The translations under genes were made by a program, and so were the position numbers. Below, piece after piece: positions 36,889-45,503 of a stretch of 64,000 bases of DNA. The stretch is from Clavibacter sp. A6099 (GTDB lineage Bacteria > Actinomycetota > Actinomycetes > Actinomycetales > Microbacteriaceae), in the NCBI RefSeq assembly GCF_021919125.1, contig NZ_CP083439.1, forward strand, positions 1,736,001 through 1,800,000, read 5' to 3'. The stretch's first letter is position 1; each line of letters begins with the position of its first letter. The notes beneath the pieces are model-generated. The model searched no databases and was not told where the DNA came from. It saw nothing but the letters and a program-made list of their open reading frames with translations.

Positions 36889-38163
36889 TCACCGCGCCGC
36901 CTGGCGCTTGGGGCGGGCGCGGCCCGACCCCTGCTGCTTGGGGACCGTCGTGCCCGCCTCGGCGATGCTGCCGATGATGAGCGCGGCCTGCAGGATGAGC
37001 GCCTCGCGCGCCCCTGTCGCATCCCACCCGATCACGTCGGACACGCGCTTGAGGCGGTAGCGGACCGTGTTGGGGTGCACGAACAGCTCCCGCGCGGTCG
37101 CCTCGAGCGAGCGGCCGGTGTCGAGGTAGCACCAGAGCGTCGCGAGCAGCTCGGTGGAGTGCGCCTGCAGCGGCTTGTAGATCCGGTTGATGAGGGTGGA
37201 GCGCGCGAGCGGGTCGCCGGCCAGGGCGCGCTCCGGGAGCAGGTCGTCGGCGAGCGTCGGCCGAGGGGCGTTCCGCCACGACCGCGCGACGGCGAAGCCC
37301 GCGAGGGCCGCCCGTGCGCTCCGCGACGCCTCGACGAGGCTGGGGACCTCGTGGCCCAGCACGAGGTGTCCCGCCCCGAACCCGGGCTCGAGCTGCGTCG
37401 CGATCTCGAGGAAGGAGACCGGGGGAGCCTCCGGCGCGGCGGCCTCCGGGTCGACGACCGCGGGGGACGCGCGTCCGATGACGAGTACGAGCCGGCTGCC
37501 CTGCACGCCGATGAGCACGTCGGCCTCGAGGTGGCGTGCGGTGCGACGCAGCTGGTCGACGTCGAGCACCGCGGGAGCCGTGCCCACGAGGACGGAGACC
37601 TCCCCGTGCCCGTGCCAGCCGAGGGCGGCGATGCGCGACGGCAGCTCGTCGTCGTACTCGCCGGACAGGATGCTGTCGACGACGAGCGCCTCGAGCCGGG
37701 CGTCCCAGAGCCCGCGGGCCTCCGCGGCCCGGGCGTAGACGTCGGCGGCCGCGAACGCGATCTCCCGCGAGTACAGCAGGATCGCGTCGCGCACCGTGCG
37801 GTGCCGGTCGCGGACGCGGTCCTCGACGACCTCCACGGTCACGCGGATGAGCTGCAGCGTCTGCTGGAGGCTCACGGAGCGGAGCAGCTCGCGCGGCGCG
37901 GCACCGAAGACGTCGGCGGCGATCCAGGGCGTCGAGTCCGGATCGTCGTACCAGTGGATGAAGGAGGTGATGCCGGCCTGGGCCACGAGCCCCACGGCGG
38001 ATCGCCGCCCCGGCGGCATGTCGCCGTACCAGGGCAGCGTGTCCTCCAGCCGCTTGAGCGTCGCGCTCGCGAGCTCGCCCGACAGGGACCGGAGCCACGT
38101 CAGCGTCTCCGCCTTCGTCTCCCCGGTCTCCACGTCGGTGTCGTGCCGGTCGCTCGGTGTCAC
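36889..38163 (-). CDS. fasR: PucR/CdaR-type transcriptional regulator, FasR type
   Basis: A 424-residue regulator with a C-terminal helix-turn-helix (about residues 335-400): ATARELFVHPNTVRYRLKRV, typical of PucR/CdaR regulators. The N-terminal part is a sensory region without membrane segments. In Streptomyces, FasR of this family is encoded directly upstream of fabD-fabH-acpP-fabF and activates it; the same position here makes that role likely. The start is GTG 38163. Only 16 bases separate it from the aceE stop upstream, so read-through from aceE is probable. Confidence 0.86.
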   Translation of the reverse strand: MTPSDRHDTDVETGETKAETLTWLRSLSGELASATLKRLEDTLPWYGDMPPGRRSAVGLVAQAGITSFIHWYDDPDSTPWIAADVFGAAPRELLRSVSLQQTLQLIRVTVEVVEDRVRDRHRTVRDAILLYSREIAFAAADVYARAAEARGLWDARLEALVVDSILSGEYDDELPSRIAALGWHGHGEVSVLVGTAPAVLDVDQLRRTARHLEADVLIGVQGSRLVLVIGRASPAVVDPEAAAPEAPPVSFLEIATQLEPGFGAGHLVLGHEVPSLVEASRSARAALAGFAVARSWRNAPRPTLADDLLPERALAGDPLARSTLINRIYKPLQAHSTELLATLWCYLDTGRSLEATARELFVHPNTVRYRLKRVSDVIGWDATGAREALILQAALIIGSIAEAGTTVPKQQGSGRARPKRQAAR

Positions 38164-38179
38164 GTCAGGTCGGCGCAGC

Positions 38180-40906
38180 TCACGCCTCGCCGCCCGCCGA
38201 TCCGGTCGTGCCGGCGTTGACGTCGAGCAGGCGGTACTTGTCGATCGCCCACTTCGGCGCGTCCTGGTCGACCTTCCCCTGCTTCGCCAGGCGCTGCAGC
38301 GTCTTCACCACCATCGACGGTCCGTCGATGGCGAAGAAGCGGCGGGCCGCCGGACGCGTGTCCGAGAAGCCGAAGCCGTCGGCGCCGAGCGTCGAGTAGT
38401 CGCCGGGGACGAACTGCCGGATCTGGTCGGGGACCGCGTGCGAGAAGTCCGTGACCGCGACGAACGGGCCCTCGGCATGACGCAGCTTCTCCTCCAGGTA
38501 CGGGACCCGGGTCTCGGAGTGCGGGTGGAGCATGTTGTGCTCCTCGGCGGCGAGGCCGTCGCGGCGGAGCTCGCCCCACGAGGTGACGGACCACACGTCG
38601 GCGGACACGCCCCAGTCGTCGGCCAGCAGCTGCTGCGCCTCGAGGGCCCACGGGACGGCCACGCCGGAGGCCATGAGCTGCGCCTTGGGTCCGTCGACCC
38701 AGCCGTCCTTGAGCTTGTAGACGCCGCGGACGATGCCGTCCACGTCCACGCCCTCGGGCTCGCTCGGGTGGATGATCGGCTCGTTGTACACCGTGAGGTA
38801 GTACATGACGTCCGGGTCCTCGTGCTCGCCGCCGTACATGCGCTCGAGGCCGGACCGCACGATGTGGCCGATCTCGTACGCGTACGCCGGGTCGTACGAC
38901 ACGATCGCCGGGTTCGTCTGCGACAGGACGAGCGAGTGGCCGTCGGCGTGCTGGAGTCCCTCGCCCGTGAGCGTGGTGCGTCCCGCGGTCGCGCCGATGA
39001 GGAAGCCGCGGGCCATCTGGTCGCCAGCAGCCCAGATCGCGTCGCCCGTGCGCTGGAACCCGAACATCGAGTAGAAGACGTAGATGGGGATGAGCGGCTC
39101 GCCCTGCGTCGAGTACGTGGTGCCGAGGTTCGTGAACGCCGCCAGGGCGCCCGCCTCGTTGATGCCGACGTGCACGATCTGGCCCTGCGGGCTCTCCTTG
39201 TAGGAGAGGAGCAGCTCGCGGTCGACCGACGTGTAGTGCTGGCCGTTCGGGTTGTAGATCTTCGCCGTCGGGAAGAAGGCGTCGATGCCGAACGTGCGGG
39301 CCTCGTCGGGGATGATCGGGACGACGCGGTTGCCGAAGTCCTTGGAGCGGATGAGGTCCTTCAGGAGCCGGACGAACGCCATGGTGGTGGCGATCTCCTG
39401 CGTGCCCGAGCCCTTCTTGGAGATGCGGTACGCCGAGTCGTCCGGGAGCGTGATGGCCGTGTGCTTCGTGCGGCGCTCGGGCGAGTACCCGCCGAGCGCG
39501 CGGCGGCGCTCCTGCATGTACTTGATGGCCTCGTCGTCCTGGCCGGGGTGATAGTACGGCGGCAGGTACGGGTCCGCCTCGAGCTGCGCGTCCGTGATCG
39601 GCACGCGCATCTCGTCGCGGAACTGCTTGAGGTTGTCGAGCGTGAGCTTCTTCATCTGGTGGGTCGCGTTGCGGCCCTCGAAGCTCGGGCCGAGCCCGTA
39701 GCCCTTGACGGTCTTCGCGAGGATCACCGTGGGCTGGCCCGTGTGCTCGCTGGCCGCCTTGAACGCCGCGTACACCTTGCGGTAGTCGTGGCCGCCGCGC
39801 TTGAGGTTCCAGATCTGGTCGTCGGTGTAGCCCTCGACGAGCTTCGCGGTGCGCTCGTCGCGCCCGAAGAAGTTCTCGCGGATGTAGGCGCCGCTCTCGG
39901 CCTTGTAGGTCTGGTAGTCGCCGTCCGGCGTGCGGTTCATGAGGTCGAGGAGCGCGCCCTCGGTGTCGCGGGCGAGGAGGTCGTCCCACTCGCGGCCCCA
40001 GACCACCTTGATGACGTTCCAGCCGGCGCCGCGGAAGAAGCTCTCCAGCTCCTGGATGATCTTGCCGTTGCCGCGGACGGGTCCGTCGAGGCGCTGCAGG
40101 TTGCAGTTGATGACGAAGTTCAGGTTGTCGAGCTTCTCGTTCGCCGCCACCTGGAGCTGGCCGCGGCTCTCCACCTCATCCATCTCGCCGTCGCCCAGGA
40201 ACGCCCAGACCTGCTGGTCGGATGCGTCCTTGATGCCGCGGTTGGTGAGGTACTTGTTCGCCTGCGCCTGGTAGATCGCGTTGATGGGGCCGAGGCCCAT
40301 CGATACCGTCGGGAACTGCCAGAACTCCGGCATGAGACGCGGGTGCGGGTACGAGGAGAGCCCTCCGCCCGAGTGGCTCTTCTCCTGGCGGAAGCCGTCG
40401 AGCTGGTGCTCGCTCAGGCGTCCCTCGAGGAAGGCGCGGGCGTAGGTGCCGGGGGAGGCGTGACCCTGCACGAAGACCTGGTCGCCGCCGCCGGGGTGGT
40501 CCTGACCGCGGAAGAAGTGGTTGTAGCCGACCTCGTAGAGCGCGGCCGAGGACGCGTAGGTGGCGATGTGCCCGCCGACCGCGATGCCGGGACGCTGGGC
40601 CCGGTGCACGGTGACGGCCGCGTTCCAGCGGATCCATGCGCGGTAGCGGCGCTCGAGGTCCTCGTCACCGGGGAAGTCGGGCTCGTTCTCCGGCGCGATG
40701 GTGTTGATGTAGTCCGTGGTCGGGACCATCGGCACACCCAGGTGCAGCTCCTTGGAGCGCTTCAGGAGGCTGAGCATGACGTCGCGCGCGCGCCCCCGGC
40801 CCTGCGTCTCCACGAGCCCGTCGAGCGACTCGTTCCATTCGGCGGTCTCTTCCGGATCCTGGTCGGTGTGGTTCACCGAGTACGGATCCTGGTCGTTGAC
40901 AGTCAC
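38180..40906 (-). CDS. aceE: Pyruvate dehydrogenase E1 component (homodimeric type)
   Basis: Thiamine-diphosphate enzyme that decarboxylates pyruvate and acetylates the E2 lipoyl group; 908 residues, the normal size for the single-chain AceE. The cofactor motif is [13 protein letters not shown], ending in [31 protein letters not shown] and [20 protein letters not shown] are strongly conserved AceE segments. I chose GTG 40906 with AGGAAGAGG upstream; a longer frame adds unconserved residues. It is the first gene of a run that continues into fasR and the fab cluster. E2 and E3 candidates lie at 59694-62576. Confidence 0.95.
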   Translation of the reverse strand: MTVNDQDPYSVNHTDQDPEETAEWNESLDGLVETQGRGRARDVMLSLLKRSKELHLGVPMVPTTDYINTIAPENEPDFPGDEDLERRYRAWIRWNAAVTVHRAQRPGIAVGGHIATYASSAALYEVGYNHFFRGQDHPGGGDQVFVQGHASPGTYARAFLEGRLSEHQLDGFRQEKSHSGGGLSSYPHPRLMPEFWQFPTVSMGLGPINAIYQAQANKYLTNRGIKDASDQQVWAFLGDGEMDEVESRGQLQVAANEKLDNLNFVINCNLQRLDGPVRGNGKIIQELESFFRGAGWNVIKVVWGREWDDLLARDTEGALLDLMNRTPDGDYQTYKAESGAYIRENFFGRDERTAKLVEGYTDDQIWNLKRGGHDYRKVYAAFKAASEHTGQPTVILAKTVKGYGLGPSFEGRNATHQMKKLTLDNLKQFRDEMRVPITDAQLEADPYLPPYYHPGQDDEAIKYMQERRRALGGYSPERRTKHTAITLPDDSAYRISKKGSGTQEIATTMAFVRLLKDLIRSKDFGNRVVPIIPDEARTFGIDAFFPTAKIYNPNGQHYTSVDRELLLSYKESPQGQIVHVGINEAGALAAFTNLGTTYSTQGEPLIPIYVFYSMFGFQRTGDAIWAAGDQMARGFLIGATAGRTTLTGEGLQHADGHSLVLSQTNPAIVSYDPAYAYEIGHIVRSGLERMYGGEHEDPDVMYYLTVYNEPIIHPSEPEGVDVDGIVRGVYKLKDGWVDGPKAQLMASGVAVPWALEAQQLLADDWGVSADVWSVTSWGELRRDGLAAEEHNMLHPHSETRVPYLEEKLRHAEGPFVAVTDFSHAVPDQIRQFVPGDYSTLGADGFGFSDTRPAARRFFAIDGPSMVVKTLQRLAKQGKVDQDAPKWAIDKYRLLDVNAGTTGSAGGEA

Positions 40907-41146
40907 CCTCGACCTCTTCCTGTGGTGTGCAGACATCGTCTTCGGTGCCACGGGGCTCGAAGGGTGCGAGACCGCGCGTACGCCGAGGGCCAGCCTACCC
41001 ATGACGGCCGACGGTCACGGACGGCGGGCGGCGCGTCCCGCCGGCCCTCCATGACCGCGTGGCGCTGGACTTCGCGGATCGCGGGCGTAGTGTGGATCCT
41101 CGTGCCAGACAGGGGACATCTGCCGGCACGGAAGGATCCGCACCCC

Positions 41147-41620
41147 ATGGCCCTGGCCAACGACACACAGGCTCCCGACTTCGAGCTCGCCAACCAGTTC
41201 GGCGAGCGCGTCCGGTTGAGCGAGTACCGCGGACACCGCGCGGTCGCCCTAGTCTTCTTCCCCCTCGCCTTCTCCGGCACGTGCACCGGCGAGATGTGCC
41301 AGCTCGAGGAGAACCTCGGCCTCTTCGCCGACAGCCGCGTGGAGCTCATCGGCATCAGCGTCGACAGCAAGCACACGCTGCGCGCGTGGGCCCAGCAGCA
41401 GGGCATCGACTTCCAGCTCCTCGCCGACTTCTGGCCCCACGGCCAGGTGGCCAAGGAGTACGGGGTGTTCCTCGACGAGAAGGGCTTCGCGAACCGGGCG
41501 ACCTTCCTCATCGACACGCGCGGCATCATCCGCGGCAGCTTCATCACGGCGCCCGGTGAGGCGCGTGAACTCGAGGCGTACCGCACCGCCATCCGGGACC
41601 TGGCGCTCGTCCCGGCCTGA
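41147..41620 (+). CDS. Peroxiredoxin (AhpE/BCP type)
   Basis: Thiol peroxidase that reduces hydroperoxides, 157 residues. The peroxidatic Cys46 is in PLAFSGTCTGEMC, where Ser replaces the usual Thr of the PxxxTxxC motif. A second cysteine at +5 (Cys51) matches the resolving position of BCP-type enzymes, whereas AhpE of Mycobacterium lacks it. GGAAGGA lies about 10 bases before ATG 41147. A TAGTGT hexamer at 41088-41093 would place transcription start near 41101, and an in-frame GTG at 41102 is an alternative leaderless start adding 15 residues. Confidence 0.9.
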   Translation: MALANDTQAPDFELANQFGERVRLSEYRGHRAVALVFFPLAFSGTCTGEMCQLEENLGLFADSRVELIGISVDSKHTLRAWAQQQGIDFQLLADFWPHGQVAKEYGVFLDEKGFANRATFLIDTRGIIRGSFITAPGEARELEAYRTAIRDLALVPA

Positions 41621-41648
41621 TCCCTCGCGGGCGCCCGGGCCACGGTCG

Positions 41649-42338
41649 TCAGCTCAGGATGTTCACCGCGCGGGCGATCACCAGCGCGAGGATCACGAAG
41701 CCGGCGAAGGCCTCCAGCGCCATGAGCGCCTTGGCCCGGTGGGACAGCGGCATGACGTCCGTGGGGCTGTACGCCATCGAGTTCGTCAGCGAGAAGTACG
41801 CGTAGTCGACGAATCCCGGGACCCAGTCGGCGTGCTCCGACGACCGTCGGGCGACCTCGGACACGGCGCCGGAGTCCTCGTCCTGCGGGAAGCGGAAGTC
41901 GGCGGGCGCGAGAGCGGCGCGCGCGTGGATCCTGCGGGCCACCGGCCCGCCGCGATCGAGCTCCCAGTAGACGATCGCGAACGCGAGCACGTTGGTCCCC
42001 CACACCTGCAGGGCCGTGAGGAGCAGCTCGGGCCCCGCCTCCGAGGCGTCGACGAGCGCGACGACCAGGACGACGAGGCTCACCTGGTTGGCGACCACCA
42101 GCAGACCGCCGAGCCCGACCCCGAGACCGCGGGACCACGGGGTCTCGCGGGTGAACCTCCGCGGGTTGAGCGCGACCAGCGGCACGAGCAGGGCGACGGC
42201 GATCGCCACCACCGCGACGCGGACGCCGGTCGGGACCGCGGTCGGCGCGATCGCGTAGAGGACGACGGCGACGACGAGCCCGACGGCGGCGGGCCAGCGC
42301 GGCTCCGCGACCGTCCGACGGGAGGGGTGGATGGGCAC
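41649..42338 (-). CDS. DUF1345 membrane protein with channel-like motif
   Basis: A 229-residue membrane protein with five to six hydrophobic segments. Between the last two comes FVDYAYFSLTNSMAYSPTDV followed by PLSHRAKALMALEAF, the conserved core of DUF1345 proteins; it resembles the pore helix and filter region of two-segment potassium channels (TNSMAYSPTD), although the classical TVGYG filter is absent. Function is not established. The C-terminal hydrophobic helix ends the protein. It is convergent with the peroxiredoxin gene. Confidence 0.82.
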   Translation of the reverse strand: MPIHPSRRTVAEPRWPAAVGLVVAVVLYAIAPTAVPTGVRVAVVAIAVALLVPLVALNPRRFTRETPWSRGLGVGLGGLLVVANQVSLVVLVVALVDASEAGPELLLTALQVWGTNVLAFAIVYWELDRGGPVARRIHARAALAPADFRFPQDEDSGAVSEVARRSSEHADWVPGFVDYAYFSLTNSMAYSPTDVMPLSHRAKALMALEAFAGFVILALVIARAVNILS

Positions 42339-42430
42339 GGGGGAGAGGCTACGGCCCGCGCCCGCGGCACGGCCGGGACGCGCCGAGGCGGTCGGCTAGC
42401 ATGGCGGGGCGCTCCACGACCGGGCGTTGA

Positions 42431-42503
42431 GGGCCCTTAGCTCAGTTGGTAGAGCGCCACGTTTACACCGTGGATGTCGTCGGTTCGATCCCGGCAGGGC
42501 CCA
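42431..42503 (+). tRNA. tRNA-Val (UAC anticodon)
   Basis: A complete 73-base cloverleaf. GGGCCCT pairs with AGGGCCC, discriminator A. The D arm is AGCTCAGTTGGTAGAGC, the anticodon loop TTTACAC gives TAC, and the T arm has GGTTCGATCCC. CCA is not fully encoded. Confidence 0.97.
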
Positions 42504-42544
42504 CCGCGCGAACGCTGCACCTCCGAGGACCCCGCGGCGCGAGA

Positions 42545-43144
42545 TCAGGCGAGGGCCGCGAGGCCCCGCACCAGCAGGTCGATGCCGAAGGCGAAGTCAC
42601 GGGCGGGATCCTCGTCGTGGGCGTGGCCGGGCAGCAGGCCGATCCGATCGAGCTGGATGCGCTGCTGCTCGTGCGCCACGTGGCCGAGCACGAAATGCAG
42701 GAGCGCCGATGCCGCGCGGGCGCAGTCGGCCTCCCCGAACCCGCCTGCGGCGACGGCCGCGGAGAGCGAGCGGCGCGCCGCCGTCGCGCCGAGCCCCATG
42801 GCGGTGGTGCTGGCCACGACCTCCGCGCCGTCTCGATGGGCGAGGAGCGCCGCGCGGAGCACCACCGCGGCGTGCCGGACCCGCTCCTGCCAGTCGGCGC
42901 GCCGGTCAGCCGCGATCTCGGCGTCATCCTCGGCCTCGGCCTCGGCGACGATCCGGTCGGCGAGCTCGGCGAGGAGGCTCTGCTTGTCCGGGAAGTGCCA
43001 GTAGAGGGCGCTCGGCTGCACGTCGAGGGCGGCGCCGAGGCGGCGCATCGTGAAGTCCGGGAGGCCATGCTCGTCCAGGATCCGGAGGGCCGTGCGGGCG
43101 ACGTCGTCGCGGCTGTGCCGCCCCGCCGCATGCGCCCGCACCAT
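42545..43144 (-). CDS. TetR family regulator, BioQ-like
   Basis: A 199-residue repressor. The N-terminal helix-turn-helix reads FTMRRLGAALDVQPSALYWH followed by FPDKQSLL; the C-terminal helices form the TetR_C-type ligand and dimer domain. It is divergent from bioYMN, and the shared intergenic region has two TGAAC-N3-GTTCA palindromes. This resembles the TGAAC-N3-GTTAC site bound by BioQ, the TetR-type biotin repressor of Corynebacterium, so a biotin-regulon role is inferred. A TATAGT on the minus strand (43157-43152) lies seven bases before ATG 43144, suggesting a leaderless start; GTG 43153 would overlap that -10. Confidence 0.82.
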   Translation of the reverse strand: MVRAHAAGRHSRDDVARTALRILDEHGLPDFTMRRLGAALDVQPSALYWHFPDKQSLLAELADRIVAEAEAEDDAEIAADRRADWQERVRHAAVVLRAALLAHRDGAEVVASTTAMGLGATAARRSLSAAVAAGGFGEADCARAASALLHFVLGHVAHEQQRIQLDRIGLLPGHAHDEDPARDFAFGIDLLVRGLAALA

Positions 43145-43151
43145 GGCCCCC

Positions 43152-43159
43152 ACTATAGT
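43152..43159. promoter_or_regulatory. Overlapping divergent -10 elements of bioQ-like gene and bioY
   Basis: The palindromic block ACTATAGT gives TATAGT on the plus strand (43154-43159, toward bioY) and TATAGT on the minus strand (43157-43152, toward the regulator). Predicted starts are near 43166 and 43144. One repressor bound next to it could therefore silence both genes. Confidence 0.65.
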
Positions 43160-43186
43160 GAACGCCGTTCAGGTGAACATCGTTCA
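43159..43186. promoter_or_regulatory. Twin BioQ-type operators
   Basis: Two 13-base palindromes, TGAACGCCGTTCA (43159-43171) and TGAACATCGTTCA (43174-43186), lie with centres 15 bases apart. Both have the form TGAAC-N3-GTTCA. They cover the start region of bioY and the spacer and -35 region of the divergent regulator gene, a placement expected for repression of bioYMN and autoregulation. Confidence 0.8.
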
Positions 43187-43220
43187 GGTACTTGCCCGTC
43201 GCATCCGCAGGAGGAAGCCC

Positions 43221-43862
43221 ATGACCCCGTCCCGCTCCCTGCCCCTGAGAGCCGACCGTGGCGGGCGCCTGGACGCAACCGACCTGGCGCGGGTCGCCGT
43301 GCTCGCCGCCGTCGTCGCGGTGCTCGGCCTCCCGGGCAGCATCAGCGTGATCGGGGGCGTCCCCATCACCGCGCAGACGCTCGGCGTGATGCTCGCGGGC
43401 GCCGTGCTCGGGGCCCGCCTCGGCGCCCTCGCCCTGGCCGTCCTCCTCGCGCTCGTCGCCGTGGGGCTGCCGTTGCTCTCCGGCGGGACAGGCGGCATCG
43501 GCGTCTTCCTCGGACCCTCCGCCGGCTACCTGGCGGGCTGGATCCTCGGAGCCGCAGCGGTCGGGTGCATCGTCCACCTCGGCGGCCGGCGGCCCACCGT
43601 GTGGCGCACCGCCGTGGCCATGGCGGTCGGCGGGATCGCCGTCGTCTACGCCGTCGGGATCCCCGTGCAGAGCCTCGTGACGCGCCTGCCGCTGGCCCAG
43701 ACCGCCTACACCAGCCTCGTCTTCCTCCCCGGCGACCTGATCAAGGCGGCGATCGCCACCGCCATCGTGATGACGCTGGTGCGCGGCTACCCGCGCGCGT
43801 TCCGTCGGCCGTCCGGCTGGACGACGGCACGGCAGGACGACGCGGCGGCGACCACCAGATGA
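43221..43862 (+). CDS. bioY: Biotin transporter substrate-binding subunit BioY
   Basis: The S component of an ECF biotin importer, 213 residues with about six membrane segments. The first helix region ARVAVLAAVVAVLGLPGSI is followed by VPITAQTLGVMLAGAVLGAR and GPSAGYLAGWILGA, all characteristic BioY motifs. GGAGGA precedes the ATG. Its stop overlaps the bioM start (ATGA), so the three transporter genes are coupled. It lies downstream of the twin operators. Confidence 0.93.
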   Translation: MTPSRSLPLRADRGGRLDATDLARVAVLAAVVAVLGLPGSISVIGGVPITAQTLGVMLAGAVLGARLGALALAVLLALVAVGLPLLSGGTGGIGVFLGPSAGYLAGWILGAAAVGCIVHLGGRRPTVWRTAVAMAVGGIAVVYAVGIPVQSLVTRLPLAQTAYTSLVFLPGDLIKAAIATAIVMTLVRGYPRAFRRPSGWTTARQDDAAATTR

Positions 43863-44563
43863 GCCAGGGGGACGTGCCGAACGCGCCGGCCCTGCGTCTC
43901 GCCGACGTCGGCGTGCGCCTCGGCGACGTCGACGCCCTCCGCGCCGTCACGCTCGAGATGGATGCGCGCACGGTCGCCGTGATCGGGGAGAACGGGTCGG
44001 GCAAGAGCACCTTCGCGCGACTGGTCGGGGGGCTCGTCGGGCGGACGTCGGGGGAGCTGCGGGTGCTGGGCGTCGACCCGGACCGCGGATCCCGCGAGCT
44101 GAGGCGACGCGTGGCCCTGGTGTTCAGCAACCCGGACGCGCAGATCGTCATGCCGACCGTCGCCGAGGACGTCGCGTTCTCCCTGCGGCCGGAGCGTCTG
44201 TCCCGTGCAGAGTCGGACGCACGCGTCGCCGAGTGCCTCCGCCGATTCGGCATCCAGCACCTCGCCGACCGCTCGTCGCACGAGCTCTCCGGCGGCCAGA
44301 AGCAGCTGCTCGCGCTCGCGGGGGCGTTCGTCCGGCGGCCGGAGCTCGTCATCGCCGACGAGCCGACGGCGTACCTCGACGCCCGGAACGCCCGGCGGGT
44401 CGCGGACCATCTCTTCGAGGACGGCCACCGGCTCGTGCTCGTCACCCACGACCTCGCCGCCGCCGCCCGGTGCGACGCCGCCGTCCTGTTCGCCGGCGGC
44501 CGGCTCGTCCGCACGGGCGCGCCAGCGGACGTCATCGCCGAGTACGAGGCGATGCTCGGGTGA
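43859..44563 (+). CDS. bioM: ECF biotin transporter ATPase BioM
   Basis: Energy-coupling ATPase, 234 residues. Walker A GENGSGKS at residues 43-50, Q-loop NPDAQIVMPTVAEDVAF, signature LSGGQKQLLAL and Walker B LVIADEPTAYLD, followed by the H-switch VTHDLAAA. The DAQ/IVMPTVAEDVAF segment is typical of ECF-type CbiO/BioM ATPases. It overlaps bioY upstream and bioN downstream by four bases each. Confidence 0.93.
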   Translation: MSQGDVPNAPALRLADVGVRLGDVDALRAVTLEMDARTVAVIGENGSGKSTFARLVGGLVGRTSGELRVLGVDPDRGSRELRRRVALVFSNPDAQIVMPTVAEDVAFSLRPERLSRAESDARVAECLRRFGIQHLADRSSHELSGGQKQLLALAGAFVRRPELVIADEPTAYLDARNARRVADHLFEDGHRLVLVTHDLAAAARCDAAVLFAGGRLVRTGAPADVIAEYEAMLG

Positions 44564-45171
44564 CGCTCGCCGAGCCGCGACGTCCCGGCCGCCTCGAGCG
44601 GATGCCCGCGGGACCCGAGCTGGTCGCGCTCATGGTCGTCGTGCTCGGGGTCTCGCTCCTGCCATCGACGTGGTGGGGCGCGGGCACCGCGGTCGCCGCG
44701 GCGGTCCTCGCCTACGCCGCCGCGCAGCTGGGCGACGGCCTCCTGGGCCTCCGCCGGCTCGCCGGCCAGGTGCGGTCCGTCCGCTGGGTGATGCTGTTCA
44801 CCCTCGTCAGCCAGCTCGTGCTGCTCGGGCCGGAGCCCGCGGTGGCGAACACGGCCCGCGTCACGGCGGCGATCGCCATCGCCGGCCTGCTCGTCCTCAC
44901 GACCTCGATGACCGCGCTCCTCGACAGCATCGAGCGCGGCCTGCGCCCCCTCCGGAGGTTCGGCGTCGACACGGAGCGGATCTCGCTGCTCCTGACGGTG
45001 ACGGCCGGCACCGTCCCGGTCCTCGGACGCCTGGCCGCCGACGTCCGCGAGGCGCAGCGGGCGCGCGGCGCGCGGCCCGGCCTCCGGACGTTCGTCGTGC
45101 CCTTCCTCGTCCTCGCCCTCAAGCACGCGGATCAGCTCGGCGATGCGCTCACCGCGCGCGGTGTCAAGTGA
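44560..45171 (+). CDS. bioN: ECF transporter transmembrane subunit BioN
   Basis: The T component that links BioY and BioM, 203 residues with about five hydrophobic segments. The two coupling motifs with Ala-Arg-Gly are visible: QRARGAR near residue 166 and DALTARGV at the C-terminus. The GTG start overlaps the bioM stop. Together BioMNY gives high-affinity biotin uptake. Confidence 0.9.
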   Translation: MTLAEPRRPGRLERMPAGPELVALMVVVLGVSLLPSTWWGAGTAVAAAVLAYAAAQLGDGLLGLRRLAGQVRSVRWVMLFTLVSQLVLLGPEPAVANTARVTAAIAIAGLLVLTTSMTALLDSIERGLRPLRRFGVDTERISLLLTVTAGTVPVLGRLAADVREAQRARGARPGLRTFVVPFLVLALKHADQLGDALTARGVK

Positions 45172-45256
45172 CGGCCGAGGCGGCGACGCGCGGATCGCGA
45201 TGTCCACGGGCCGCGCGGGCCGCGTCGCCGCGGGCGCGTCGCGCTAGCATCCACCC

Positions 45257-45451
45257 ATGAGCTCCGACACGGCCGACGACGACGCCGCCGCCTGGTCGGT
45301 CGTCGACGCCGCGACGCACGGGTCCAGCGCCCATCGCGGATCCGCCCAGCGGAGCCTCTGGCCGCTGGAGCCGCTCGTGCCGTCACCCGGAGTCGCGCCC
45401 GACGCGTCGCGCGGCGACGGACGGACCCGCCGCAGCTCGCGCCGAGCCTGA
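45257..45451 (+). CDS. Small hypothetical protein
   Basis: A 64-residue hydrophilic protein with an acidic start and an Arg/Ser-rich end (DGRTRRSSRRA). No domain is recognised. It is supported mainly by TAGCAT at 45245-45250, exactly six bases before the ATG, the leaderless pattern seen at other genes of this window, and by compatible codon use. Confidence 0.45.
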   Translation: MSSDTADDDAAAWSVVDAATHGSSAHRGSAQRSLWPLEPLVPSPGVAPDASRGDGRTRRSSRRA

Positions 45452-45503
45452 TGCGCGGGCGCCCGGTGACGGGCCGCGGTCGCCCCTTCGTTACGATGGC
45501 CAG

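Noticed and set aside
41102-41146. Leaderless GTG start for the peroxiredoxin
   Set aside because: The family N-terminus begins at ATG 41147 with a good ribosome site; kept only as an alternative.
42431-43131. Long frames through tRNA-Val and the bioQ-like gene
   Set aside because: Shadow frames crossing a tRNA; no protein family similarity.
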